DNA from: Oligosphaeraceae bacterium | GTDB lineage: Bacteria > Verrucomicrobiota > Lentisphaeria > Oligosphaerales > Oligosphaeraceae | DNA length: 38,158 nt | NCBI GenBank assembly: GCA_012799725.1 | Contig: JAAZKR010000212.1 | Location: 1 to 38,158 of the forward strand | Direction of reading: 5' to 3' | Shown: piece after piece, positions 25,075 through 33,920 of the stretch | Layout of the letters: the number at the start of each line of letters is the position of its first letter | Position numbering within the stretch: the first letter of the stretch is position 1 | The notes under the pieces: generated by a model | Database searches by the model: none | What the model saw: the letters and a program-made list of their open reading frames with translations, nothing else | Told to the model about the DNA's origin: nothing | Made by a program: the position numbers and the translations under genes

Positions 25075-26508
25075 TCAGAGTTTCTCTGCTGACAGCTGCA
25101 AGTTATTTCCTTCCACTCTGCGAATGGCTGCTCCATCAGTCAGGCGATGCTGTCCAACCACGACAATTTCATCTTTTTCCTGCAAGCCGGCAAGCACCTC
25201 TACTTGGTCGGCGAAACGTATGCCAAGCTTGGCATCAACAGCACGTACCTTATCGCCATCAGCCACATAGACGATGTGCTTGCCCAAATTGCGTATGGGC
25301 AGTGCAGCGGCAATAGCCAAGACATCTTGACGTGATTCCATGAGCAGCTCAACGGCAGCATACATACCTGGCTTCAGAATGCAATCGCCATATCCGTCAG
25401 ACACATTGTCAAGCACTATTTCAACTTGAGCAGTGCGCGTATTCAGCTCTATGACTGGGTACACCTTGTTGACTAAACATTCGATATGCTCTCCTGGACG
25501 CGAAACCGTTTTCACGCGAGCTCGGGTCTCGCCAGGTCGTACTTTGCCAAGATGGTTCACCGGCACGGAAAGCAGCACTTTGACTTGCTCCATGGCTACA
25601 ATGGTCATAATGGGCGTAGTCGGCGAGACCATGGCGCCGGGGTCCACATTCTTCTGGCTTACTACTCCGTCCATTGGAGCATAAAGCCTTGTTTCAGAAA
25701 GATTTATTTGTGCTTCTTGCAGTTTTGCCTTAGCTTGTAAGAGACCAGCTTGAGCCTGTTGCACGGCAGCTTTATTGCGCTCCAGCGCCGCTTCAGCTTG
25801 CTTGATAGCAGCTCGGGCTGAGCGCACTTGTGCTTCCCCTGCTTTCACGGCTGCTTCGGCGCTGGCATATTCGGCGTTAGCCTGTTCGGCAGCAGTCTGT
25901 GCCCGATCATAATTTTGCTGTGTGGTAGCCTGCTGTGCGAGCAATCCATGCTGTCGGGTCTGTTCACGCTCTCTATCAATCTTGGCTGCCAAGGCTGAGG
26001 CTTGGGCTGCCTGGGCACTCATCAAAGCAGCATTTTGCTGCTCATAGTTAGCTTGGGCATGCAAAAGACCGGCCTCGCTACTAAAAATATCGGCTTCGGC
26101 CACCGCCAAGCTGGCTTCAGCAGCACTCTTGGCGGCTTCAGCATTGGCAAGTTGTGCCTTCCATTCACGGTCGTCAATCAAGGCTATCTGCTGCCCTTTC
26201 TTCACCCGGCTGCCTTCGGAAAGCAGAAATTGTCCATCCTGTCCTAAATCGGCTAGACGCCCAGAAATCTTGGGCATGATTTCAACGCTTCGCATGGCCT
26301 GTATGTCGCCATTGAAAGTAAGTACCTCGTCGATGCATGAACGCCCCACTCTAGCGGTTTGTACCGGTATAGCCAAGTCGCGCTGAGCTCCCCTGCTCTG
26401 ATTAGCCGCACGAATTTTCTCCTGCATGCGCAGCATGGCAAAAACACTGCCGACAAGCAGTACCACAATAATAATCAAGCTGATACCGGGAATGAGAATT
26501 TTCTTCAT
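25075..26508 (-). CDS. HlyD/MFP-family periplasmic adaptor of the efflux pump
   Basis: This is the membrane fusion protein joining the RND pump to the outer-membrane channel. An N-terminal membrane anchor (about 4-25) is followed by lipoyl half-domain 1 (about 75-115), a long alanine-rich coiled-coil hairpin (about 117-275, repeats of AAxA/EAQ), lipoyl half-domain 2 (LYAPMDGVVSQKNVDPGAMV) and a beta barrel. The hairpin is longer than in AcrA-type adaptors and contains many Ala/Gln/Glu heptads. The length is 477 aa. It lies between tolC-like and pump genes with gaps of about 90-100 bases. AGGAA is 10 bases before the start. Confidence 0.94.
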   Translation of the reverse strand: MKKILIPGISLIIIVVLLVGSVFAMLRMQEKIRAANQSRGAQRDLAIPVQTARVGRSCIDEVLTFNGDIQAMRSVEIMPKISGRLADLGQDGQFLLSEGSRVKKGQQIALIDDREWKAQLANAEAAKSAAEASLAVAEADIFSSEAGLLHAQANYEQQNAALMSAQAAQASALAAKIDREREQTRQHGLLAQQATTQQNYDRAQTAAEQANAEYASAEAAVKAGEAQVRSARAAIKQAEAALERNKAAVQQAQAGLLQAKAKLQEAQINLSETRLYAPMDGVVSQKNVDPGAMVSPTTPIMTIVAMEQVKVLLSVPVNHLGKVRPGETRARVKTVSRPGEHIECLVNKVYPVIELNTRTAQVEIVLDNVSDGYGDCILKPGMYAAVELLMESRQDVLAIAAALPIRNLGKHIVYVADGDKVRAVDAKLGIRFADQVEVLAGLQEKDEIVVVGQHRLTDGAAIRRVEGNNLQLSAEKL

Positions 26509-26599
26509 GACAATACGGTTCCTATAAAAAACAAAACTTAATCAAATTACAGCCATCCCATAGCAGCAAACAGGGGGAAAGCAGATGCGTCCTACCTCA

Positions 26600-27988
26600 T
26601 TAGTCATTGCTTATCTTTTCACCCAGCTCCTGTAAGTAATCGTCCTTCAAGATCAAGCCACTGCTAGCAGCCAGCTGTTCCAGGTTGTTAAGCACCTGCA
26701 CATATGAACTGGAGCGCGCCACAGCACTCTTGGTCACATCACTTTGCGCCTCGTTCAAGCGAGTAATCGTGGTTGTGCCACCCAGATACTCTTGGTGAAC
26801 CAAGTCCCGTATCCGGGTAGCAGTGGAGAATATCTCTTCCTGTAAAACCTGTTGATGCCGGCTGGAATCCCAAGCCAGCAATTTGCGACGCAGCTCGGAC
26901 TCAATTTCGAGAAGCAGGCTTTGCTTGCTTTGCACGGCAGCCTGAAGCTCAGCCTCGGCAGCCGCTATCGCAGCACTGGTTCTGTGACCCTCAAATAAAT
27001 TCCAGTTGAGTGCCACACCAAAGCTGACATTCCTGTCCAAATGCCGGTTGAAGCGCAAAGAGCCTTCCCTTTCGTAGGAGTAGTCGCTGAATAGACTGAT
27101 GCGTGGATACCAGGAGGCGCGTTGAGCCTGTACGGCAGCCTGACAACGCAAAATAGCATTGTCAGCCATCAGTAAATCAGGCCGCTGACGCAAGGCATAA
27201 TCCAAAAGCTTGGGCAGAGAAATCTCATATTGCAGAAGCTCCGCCGAGGGCGGAACCAACTCCACTTTCCGCCAAATCTGTTCTTCGCTGACAGCTAGTA
27301 GTGCCGCCAATATCACCATAGCGCTCTGCCAACCACGTTCAGAAGCGATGTAATCGACCCTGGCCAAGCTTACCTGCAACTCGAAATTGAGCACCTCACT
27401 AGGTGGCGCAACACCACCGGCATGGCGTTTTTTAGCATCCTCAAGCAAAATGGCGTTAAAATCGGCATCTTGCTTGGCAATTTCCATACTATCCTGAGCC
27501 AGGAGAGCAGCATAAAAGGCGCTGGAGACGGCTTGCAGCAAGAGTCTCTGAACATCGTAGTGAGCTTGAGTGCTGCTTTCCAAGCCATACTTCGCCGCCA
27601 AGCTTTCAAATTTACGTTGGAAGCCATCAAAGAGGAGCCATTGTGCCTCCAGCCCCAAACCATAACGTGTATTATTGTCATAGTCGTTGAGCGGTCGGGT
27701 AGCACGGTCACGCATGCGTGTGACCGATGCGTTCATATCCAAGGTAGGCCAATAGGCCGCTTCAGCCTGCCGCAGCAAGGCCGTAGCTCGCTCGATGCCG
27801 GCCTTGGCTTGGGCAATGCCGGGGTTGCGCTGCAAGGCCAAAGCCTTTGCCTCAGCCAAAGTCCAACGATATTGTATATCGCTAATATTATGACCAGCCT
27901 GAAAAGATGGCGAAAGCTGCGTTCCAGCCAAACATGAAAAGCTGAAAATAACAGCTGCAATCAAGGTCAAGTAGAGCTTTTTTAACAT
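26600..27988 (-). CDS. TolC-family outer membrane efflux channel
   Basis: This is the outer-membrane channel protein of the efflux system. A signal peptide (about 1-21, LTLIAAVIFSFSCLAG) is followed by two repeats of the OEP domain. Each begins with an LAEAKALALQRNPGIAQAKA-like helix (about 44-64 and about 255-275, LDYALRQRPDLLMADNA) and contains beta strands in WLLFDGFQRK and WNLFEGHR. The length of 462 aa is normal. It is the first gene of the efflux operon; its promoter should lie in 27989-28110. The site before the ATG is poor. Confidence 0.94.
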   Translation of the reverse strand: MLKKLYLTLIAAVIFSFSCLAGTQLSPSFQAGHNISDIQYRWTLAEAKALALQRNPGIAQAKAGIERATALLRQAEAAYWPTLDMNASVTRMRDRATRPLNDYDNNTRYGLGLEAQWLLFDGFQRKFESLAAKYGLESSTQAHYDVQRLLLQAVSSAFYAALLAQDSMEIAKQDADFNAILLEDAKKRHAGGVAPPSEVLNFELQVSLARVDYIASERGWQSAMVILAALLAVSEEQIWRKVELVPPSAELLQYEISLPKLLDYALRQRPDLLMADNAILRCQAAVQAQRASWYPRISLFSDYSYEREGSLRFNRHLDRNVSFGVALNWNLFEGHRTSAAIAAAEAELQAAVQSKQSLLLEIESELRRKLLAWDSSRHQQVLQEEIFSTATRIRDLVHQEYLGGTTTITRLNEAQSDVTKSAVARSSSYVQVLNNLEQLAASSGLILKDDYLQELGEKISND

Positions 27989-28438
27989 GAGATACTGTAC
28001 TAAGGGGACTTAGATTTTTATTCGGATTGCCCAGAGATTTTATGTAGATAAAAAGAAAATTTTCACTATTATCGAATATTTTCCATCTTGTCGTCGTAAA
28101 TAAGCCTTCTCGGCATCTCGATAGGAGCTTTAATGGGAGAGAATCCCAAGTTGATTGAAAAAGCGCACGTACATGAAAACGTATAAAACTAAATTTTATT
28201 TCGTTGTTTTCCCATAATTTAATAGAAAAACGTCATGTTTTGTCTGATTTCAAGCTTAATTGGCCTCCAACAGTTCTGAAAATCAGACTGTCCATCAGAT
28301 CTGCAACCCTTGAACTCTTCCGTACTACTTATTAGCCAGAATTGTTTTCCGTAGAAAAATATGGATTGCGGGGGGCAGCCCACCTCGAGGACTCCGGTTT
28401 TTAGAACGCACTGTGACAATCTGTATCATTGCTTATAT
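27989..28438. other. Spacer upstream of the efflux operon
   Basis: This gap of 450 bases contains the probable promoter region of the TolC-like gene (AT-rich, 28020-28085) and a possible 17-codon plus-strand ORF at 28133-28186. A minus-strand 66-residue frame (28219-28419) has no ribosome binding site or recognisable content and is not called. No repeat or terminator of note. Confidence 0.4.
28133..28186 (+). CDS. Possible micro-ORF, 17 aa
   Basis: ATAGGAGCTTTA precedes ATG with GGAG 5 bases away, and the frame reads MGENPKLIEKAHVHENV then stops at TAA. The start also overlaps a small hairpin (TGGGA with TCCCA). It could be a leader peptide, the stub of a decayed gene, or chance. No gene follows on this strand within several kilobases, which argues against a leader peptide. 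Confidence 0.2.
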   Translation: MGENPKLIEKAHVHENV

Positions 28439-28915
28439 TTACGTATTTGACAGCAGCAAACTTACAGCGATTTCATCACAGCATTCTAATTTTGGACACT
28501 TGCTGCAATCAGCCCAGACCTTTTGCGGGAACTCTTCCTTTTCGACCACAACAAAGCCCAGACGCTGAAAAAGCCTGGGCCGTAGTGTGAGCGCGAAAAC
28601 TCGGCTCGCATTGCGTTTTTTTGCCAAATCAATAGCAGCAAGCAAGAGCTTGCTGCCCAAACCCCGCCCGGAAAAATTTACAGATACTGCCAAAGAGCGT
28701 ATCTCTTGCAGGCCTGCGCCGAAATCACGCAAGGCCACTACCCCGACGAGTTCATCGTCACGACGGGCAACTAAAAAATTGCCCAGATGCTGCAAAATAT
28801 CCTCAGGAGTGCGTGGCAACACTATTTGGCGCTCTACATAGGGTGCCAAAAGTTTGGGAATCTCATACGCGTCTGTTGGAACAGCAGCAGATATTTTTAT
28901 CGAATCTGAATTCAT
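28439..28915 (-). CDS. GNAT N-acetyltransferase, N-acetylglutamate-synthase-like
   Basis: This is an acetyl-CoA-dependent acetyltransferase. The acetyl-CoA site is SVNFSGRGLGSKLLLAAID (about 78-96). The end, KVWADCSKCPKLECCDEIA, is characteristic of the short ArgA-like N-acetylglutamate synthases, with four cysteines that may bind metal. The start was set at 28915 (158 aa; MNSDSIKIS), which fits the family length; an ATG at 28954 would give 171 aa. Neither has a good ribosome binding site. It lies downstream of accA. An arginine biosynthesis role is inference from the family. Confidence 0.82.
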   Translation of the reverse strand: MNSDSIKISAAVPTDAYEIPKLLAPYVERQIVLPRTPEDILQHLGNFLVARRDDELVGVVALRDFGAGLQEIRSLAVSVNFSGRGLGSKLLLAAIDLAKKRNASRVFALTLRPRLFQRLGFVVVEKEEFPQKVWADCSKCPKLECCDEIAVSLLLSNT

Positions 28916-28981
28916 AATTTGATGCACCATAGTGATTGGGAGAGACGAAAACATTTCTGTACTACACTTGCCTGACAGCAG

Positions 28982-29935
28982 CTATTCCAGAAAAAGACCG
29001 AGATTACGGAACTTCTCGTATCGGTCTTGTCGTAATTGCTCTGCCGACATTTTGCGTAAATCCTGCAAATGTCGAAGCAGAGCCTCTCCCAATAATTCAG
29101 CAGCCTTTTGGTAATCTCTGTGCGCACCATCAGCCGGTTCGCGCACTATTTCGTCAGCCACTTTCAGATTCTTCAGGTCGTCACTAGTAAGCTTAAGAGC
29201 TTCGGCGGCCTTAGGCACAGCCTCGTTGTTGCGCCAGAGTATGGCGGCGCAGCCCTCCGGCGTAATCACTGAATAATAAGCATTGGCCATGATCAGCAAG
29301 CGATTAGCCACGCTGATCCCCAAAGCGCCACCGCTGCCGCCCTCTCCGGTAATCACACTGATTACCGGAACAGACAAGCGAAACATATCACGCAGGTTGC
29401 AGGCAATGGCCTCACCTATATGGCGTTCCTCCGCACCTATGCCGGGATATGCGCCGGGAGTATCTACCAACGTGATAATAGGAGCACCTACCTTGTCGGC
29501 CAGCCGCATCAGGCGCCAAGCCTTGCGGTAACCTTCCGGATGAGCACAGCCAAAATTACAGGCCATATTACTCGCCAAATCACGCCCCTTACGCGTGGCA
29601 ATCAACATTACCGGCTGTTGGTCAAATAACGCAAAACCACCAAAAACAGCCCTGTCATCAGCATAACGACGATCACCGTGCAGCTCAAGAAAATCACTGA
29701 AAAGCAGCGAAATATAATCAGCAGGATAAGGGCGCTGCGGATGACGAGCCATCTGTACTTTCTCAATCGGGCTGAGATTGAGAAAAAAATGCTCTTTCAG
29801 CAAATCAAGCTTTTCGCGTAAAAGCAGAATGCCGGATGTCAAATCAGCGTCACGGTCGAGACTCGAAGAAATGAGCTCGCCAACCTTATCCTCTAATTCC
29901 AGAATCGGCTTCTCTATTTCAAGACATGAAATCAT
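28982..29935 (-). CDS. accA: Acetyl-CoA carboxylase carboxyltransferase subunit alpha
   Basis: AccA, with AccD, transfers carboxyl from biotin to acetyl-CoA, the first step of fatty acid synthesis. The protein has the N-terminal EKPILELEDKV helix, then LHGDRRYADD, GRDLASNMACNFGCAHPEGYRKA and DTPGAYPGIGAEER. The oxyanion region is GEGGSGGALGI. The length of 317 aa is typical. accD is not in the window. There is no clear ribosome binding site. The GNAT gene follows 27-66 bases later, so they may be cotranscribed. Confidence 0.96.
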   Translation of the reverse strand: MISCLEIEKPILELEDKVGELISSSLDRDADLTSGILLLREKLDLLKEHFFLNLSPIEKVQMARHPQRPYPADYISLLFSDFLELHGDRRYADDRAVFGGFALFDQQPVMLIATRKGRDLASNMACNFGCAHPEGYRKAWRLMRLADKVGAPIITLVDTPGAYPGIGAEERHIGEAIACNLRDMFRLSVPVISVITGEGGSGGALGISVANRLLIMANAYYSVITPEGCAAILWRNNEAVPKAAEALKLTSDDLKNLKVADEIVREPADGAHRDYQKAAELLGEALLRHLQDLRKMSAEQLRQDRYEKFRNLGLFLE

Positions 29936-30071
29936 GTTGGTCGTTTGTCAATGGTCATTTGTGGACATCGTGGACGAGGCACTGCACTTTGGCGTTCAGT
30001 TGCGGTGCCAGTTCTGTGGCCGATCATACTTGACCGACAAATGAGCTGTGGCACCTGCCCACTCCATGCTT

Positions 30072-31064
30072 TTATTCGACGATTTTTACCCTGACCGGCG
30101 GTGCCACGCCGCCGGGTTCAGGCACAAAGTCAAACAGTTCCTCTATGTCCTCGTTTCTTAATCTGACACAGCCGGAACTGGAAGCGGTGCCTATGCTATC
30201 CGGCTCCCAAGTGCCATGAATACCATAGCCGCGCAGAGTCGGGTCAGTTCCTTCCACCGGTACCAGCCCCAGCCAATGTGTGCCAAGTACGTTTTCCGGC
30301 GAACCATAGGGTATGTTCTTGCCCGGCGGAGTCCACGCCGGATGACGAATGCGACTGCTGATCAGGAAATCTCCGACCGGAGTACGATCCTCCTTGCCTA
30401 TGCCCACACGGTAGTATCTATACAATTCGCCGTCATTGTACAAGCAAAGAATGTATTCACTTTTGGAGACCTTGATACTCCAGGCACCCTGTATATAGGA
30501 AAGCACCTGGCCGGGTTGAATAAGAGGATTATCGCCACGCAGACCGTTTAAACGCTTTAGAGCCGAGACGCTGGTTAAAAGATTGGAGGCTATCTTGCTG
30601 AGATTGTCGCCATGACGTACATTGTAGCGTTTCTTTTCGGAACTTGGCGCGCCATCATTCATAAAACGACGATTCGCCTCGTTGATAATATCCGCTGCTC
30701 GCAACCAATAGCGGTCATATTCTATCAGACCGGGCAGTTTCATGGCATTGTGCGCCAAGGTACGGGCAGCCTCAAGCTTACCATACTGCAATTGCTGTCC
30801 AGCGCTGTCAAGCAGTTTTTCAATGCGGGAATAATCGTGTTGATATTGCGGCACCGGCACAGTATAGGCAGATGTCACAGTGTCGGGCGTAGCAGGCTCA
30901 GAGGTACCTGGCTTTGCTGTAACGACAACTTCAGACTGTGGCTCGCCGCCCGGCATGTCAAGCTTGGAGACATCCTTTATGCAAGAACGCCAAACCAAAC
31001 CGGCAAGGCCTAAAAAAGCCAGAGTCAAAATAATGATCAAAGGATATTTGATATACCAGAACAT
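30072..31064 (-). CDS. L,D-transpeptidase (YkuD) with LysM domain
   Basis: This is a cell-wall enzyme that makes 3-3 crosslinks or attaches proteins to peptidoglycan. An N-terminal membrane segment (about 6-24) is followed by a low-complexity linker and a helical part. LysM lies at about 150-195 (YNVRHGDNLSKIASN). The YkuD domain (about 200-330) has HGTWEPDSIGTASSSGCVRL, with catalytic Cys near residue 299. The start was set at 31064 (MFWYIKYP), with GGAG 6 bases upstream, rather than the longer frame to 31115. Likely periplasmic and membrane-anchored. LysM suggests peptidoglycan binding. Confidence 0.93.
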   Translation of the reverse strand: MFWYIKYPLIIILTLAFLGLAGLVWRSCIKDVSKLDMPGGEPQSEVVVTAKPGTSEPATPDTVTSAYTVPVPQYQHDYSRIEKLLDSAGQQLQYGKLEAARTLAHNAMKLPGLIEYDRYWLRAADIINEANRRFMNDGAPSSEKKRYNVRHGDNLSKIASNLLTSVSALKRLNGLRGDNPLIQPGQVLSYIQGAWSIKVSKSEYILCLYNDGELYRYYRVGIGKEDRTPVGDFLISSRIRHPAWTPPGKNIPYGSPENVLGTHWLGLVPVEGTDPTLRGYGIHGTWEPDSIGTASSSGCVRLRNEDIEELFDFVPEPGGVAPPVRVKIVE

Positions 31065-31156
31065 TGTTTTCTCCGTCTTTTCACATTTAGAATTACAAGC
31101 ATTGGAATCAGGCACTTAGGAGACGTTTAAAATTAAGGCCGCAGTAGCAGCAGACC

Positions 31157-32647
31157 TTATTCGGCCAGCATCTTATTTATGGCGGCAGCCGCCTTGCGTC
31201 CCTGCCCCATGGCTAAAATCACCGTTGCTGCTCCCAAGACTATGTCACCGCCAGCAAAAACCTTGGGCAACGAAGTGCGTCCATCCTCGTCGCAAACCAG
31301 ATTGCCCCATTTGTTGAACTCCAGCCCCTCAGTTGTTTGGCGAATCAGAGGATTGGAGCTGTTGCCAATCGCTACGATGACTGCGTCAACCGGCAAAACA
31401 TATTCGCTGCCGGGTATAGCAACCGGGGAACGGCGCCCGGATGCGTCCGGCTCTCCCAACTCGTAGCACAAGCATTCCAGCGCCGTAACACGTCCTTCAG
31501 CATTGCCCAACACGCGTTTGGCATTGCGTAAAAGATGAAATTGCACGCCTTCTGCACGGGCATGATGTATTTCTTCTGCACGGGCCGGCATTTCTTTTGC
31601 GCTGCGTCGATAGACCAAGTAGACCTCCTCGGCACCCAGGCGCAATGCTGTCCTGGCCGCATCCATGGCCACGTTGCCGCCCCCAAGCACAGCAACGCGT
31701 TTGGCTTCGATTATGGGAGTAGCCGCTTTACCGCGCTCATAGGCGCGCATTAAATTGGCTCTGGTGAGATATTCATTAGCAGAGGAGACCCCAATCAGAT
31801 GCTCCCCTTCAATGCCCATGAAGTTAGGCAGGCCGGCTCCTATGCCGATAAACACGGCATCAAAGCCGTCTTTGTCTAACAGGTCTTGCAGCTTGCGAGT
31901 ACGCCCAACAAGGAAATTGGGCAGCAGCTGCACACCCATGCGCTGCAGTAACTCTACTTCGGCTTCTACGATAGCTTTAGGCAGACGGAACTCCGGAATG
32001 CCGTACATCATGACGCCGCCAAACTTATGAAAGGCCTCGAACACGGTGACTGCGTGCCCGGCTCGGCGACAATCTGCCGCCACTGTGATTCCCGCCGGAC
32101 CGCTACCGATCACAGCTACTCTTTTTCCGCTGTCGGGCCGGCAAAGAGGCGGCTCTATCTTACCTTGACTGCGTTCCCAGTCAGCTACAAAACGCTCCAG
32201 TCGGCCTATGGAAACCGCTTGTTCCGGATCCTTGAGCATCTTGCCCAGGGTACATTTGACCTGGCACTGCGTCTCTTGCGGACAAACCCTGCCGCAAACC
32301 GCCGGCAACAGGCTATCCACCTTAATCAGGCGTATGGCTTCGGCGAAATCACCGATCGCTATACTCTTGATGAAATCACGTATGGGCAGGCGCACCGGAC
32401 AGCCTTCCACGCAGGGCTGGCTCTTGCATTGCAAGCAGCGATTCGCCTCTACTACGGCCTGCATTGGAGTATAACCTAACGCGACCTCATTGGTATTTTT
32501 GCAACGCAGCCTAGCTTCTTGCACCGGCATATCCTGCAAAGGAATCTTGGCGCGTTGTGCCGGCTTCAATTGAAAATCCAGTTTTTTCAGCTCTTCGTAA
32601 TGCGGCTTAGCTAGTTTCTGCAAGGCCTCGATGTTATTTTCAGACAT
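31157..32647 (-). CDS. NfnB/GltD-like NADPH oxidoreductase, FeS-flavoprotein subunit
   Basis: This is a member of the glutamate-synthase small subunit/NfnB family. The N-terminal 4Fe-4S ligands are CLQCKSQPCVEGCP and CGRVCPQETQCQVKC. The FAD site is VIGSGPAGITVA and the NAD(P)H site VLGGGNVAMDAA. The C-terminal GGDIVLGAATVILAMGQG closes the FAD site. The start was set at 32647 (496 aa; MSENNIEAL), with TTGGAG 7 bases upstream; the longer frame to 32755 runs through the upstream gene. It overlaps the end of the next gene by 8 bases. Together they match NfnAB/SudAB, an NADH-dependent ferredoxin:NADP oxidoreductase that bifurcates electrons. GltD alone is less likely because its partner is not a GltB. 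Confidence 0.9.
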   Translation of the reverse strand: MSENNIEALQKLAKPHYEELKKLDFQLKPAQRAKIPLQDMPVQEARLRCKNTNEVALGYTPMQAVVEANRCLQCKSQPCVEGCPVRLPIRDFIKSIAIGDFAEAIRLIKVDSLLPAVCGRVCPQETQCQVKCTLGKMLKDPEQAVSIGRLERFVADWERSQGKIEPPLCRPDSGKRVAVIGSGPAGITVAADCRRAGHAVTVFEAFHKFGGVMMYGIPEFRLPKAIVEAEVELLQRMGVQLLPNFLVGRTRKLQDLLDKDGFDAVFIGIGAGLPNFMGIEGEHLIGVSSANEYLTRANLMRAYERGKAATPIIEAKRVAVLGGGNVAMDAARTALRLGAEEVYLVYRRSAKEMPARAEEIHHARAEGVQFHLLRNAKRVLGNAEGRVTALECLCYELGEPDASGRRSPVAIPGSEYVLPVDAVIVAIGNSSNPLIRQTTEGLEFNKWGNLVCDEDGRTSLPKVFAGGDIVLGAATVILAMGQGRKAAAAINKMLAE

Positions 32648-33518
32648 TCTTTTTCTCCAACACGGCGGCCTGTTGCTGCATGCGGCAGGCATGTTGTTCT
32701 TCCTGTCTACGTTCCTGTGAACGATAAGCCTGCAAGCGTTGGATGAGACCATCAAAATCCACTTTCAAGCCGTCAAACTCCGGCCCGTCCACACAGACGA
32801 ATTTAGTTTCGCCACCTACTGTTACGCGGCAGCCGCCACACATTCCGGTTCCGTCAACCATGATGGTGTTTAACGAGACCACCACCGGCACGTTGTAGGG
32901 GCGCACGGTCTCCACGCAGAATTTCATCATGATAGGCGGGCCTATGGCCACCACCAGCTGAGGCTTTTCATCCATCTGGCAAAGTTCTTTTAGAGGTGCA
33001 GTCACTAAGTCCTTGCGACCAGCACTGCCATCGTCAGTACAGACGATAACCTCGTCGGCAAAGGCAGCAAAATTATCCTCCATGAAGAGCAACTCCTTGT
33101 TGCGTGCTCCCAGGACGCAGATGACTTGGTTGCCGGCGGCTTTCATGCTCTTGGCTATAGGATGCAAGGGAGCGATTCCTACACCGCCACCTACGCAAAC
33201 CACGCGACCCAGTTTCTCTATCTTGGTAGGTTGTCCTAGCGGGCCAAGCAGGACTGCCAACTCATCGCCCACCTCCAAGGTAGCAAGCTGTTTAGTGGTA
33301 TATCCCACAGTTTGGAAAATAATAGTGATGCTGCCCTCTTCAAGGTTTGCATCTGCAATGGTCAAAGGTATACGCTCACCGTAGTCGTGATCGATAGAAA
33401 GAAGGATGAACTGTCCAGGTTGACGCTCTCGAGCAATATGAGGTGCCTTTACACGCATCAGATATACATGCGCAGAAAGTTGCTCCTTGTAAAGAATAGT
33501 GTAAGGCTCGATGATCAT
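32640..33518 (-). CDS. NfnA/SudB-like FAD/NAD-binding 2Fe-2S subunit
   Basis: The protein has a ferredoxin-reductase-like FAD domain (about 1-100, with GERIPLTIAD) and a nucleotide-binding domain (VCVGGGVGIAPLHPIAKSM, about 108-126). The 2Fe-2S cluster site is MCGGCRVTVGGETKFVCVDGPEFD (about 222-246), followed by a charged helical tail. The length of 292 aa and the overlapping downstream NfnB-like gene identify the NfnA role. The start at 33518 has GGAG 5 bases upstream. It is the first gene of the pair; its promoter should lie between 33520 and 33650. Confidence 0.91.
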   Translation of the reverse strand: MIIEPYTILYKEQLSAHVYLMRVKAPHIARERQPGQFILLSIDHDYGERIPLTIADANLEEGSITIIFQTVGYTTKQLATLEVGDELAVLLGPLGQPTKIEKLGRVVCVGGGVGIAPLHPIAKSMKAAGNQVICVLGARNKELLFMEDNFAAFADEVIVCTDDGSAGRKDLVTAPLKELCQMDEKPQLVVAIGPPIMMKFCVETVRPYNVPVVVSLNTIMVDGTGMCGGCRVTVGGETKFVCVDGPEFDGLKVDFDGLIQRLQAYRSQERRQEEQHACRMQQQAAVLEKKNV

Positions 33519-33920
33519 AAACGCTCCGACAAACGAAAAAACAAAGCAACTGGAAAATATAATGCCTTAGACAAAAAAATCACTTGGGAAAGAAGATAAA
33601 TGCCTAAACCGAGCTACAAAACGCGGAACATTTCAGTTTTAACATGAAACTCGGTCGTTCGAGTTCGTCTAAAAAGCACCTGAAATAGCTGTATTGTTCC
33701 AAAGTAATAGCTTATTCTACTGTAAGTGCTGGTTTATAAAAAGATTTTTATTTTATCCGCAGATTTACTCAGATTAGCACAGATTTTTTAGGGCGCAGAT
33801 TTCCTATCTCAGGAGCGCATTTTCAAAGCAAGCCCTAAAAGATCTGCGGCATCTGTATAATCCGTGTAATCTGTGGATTGAGTCTTTCAACTGGGTTGCG
33901 GACGATCAGTCCGCGCCAAT
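33519..33920. other. Intergenic region with promoter, repeats and long hairpin
   Basis: This gap of about 400 bases holds the NfnA promoter region, an AACATTTCAGTTT string (33628-33640) that recurs at 35718, and a long imperfect hairpin at 33755-33882. No gene is seen. Confidence 0.5.
33755..33882. repeat. Long imperfect inverted repeat made of 'atctgtg/atctgcgg' units
   Basis: The left arm runs from ATCCGCAGATT (33755) to TTTTAGGGC (about 33784-33792). The right arm runs from GCCCTAAAA (33832-33840) to AATCTGTGGAT (33868-33878). Both arms carry copies of the ATCTG(T/C)G dispersed repeat in opposite orientation, with a GGGC/GCCC clamp at the inside. The loop is about 40 bases. It is a candidate for a strong RNA hairpin or a small palindromic repeat element. 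Confidence 0.65.

Noticed and set aside
28219-28419. 66-residue minus-strand frame upstream of the efflux operon
   Set aside because: No ribosome binding site, atypical composition, no motif; likely a chance frame in AT-rich spacer.
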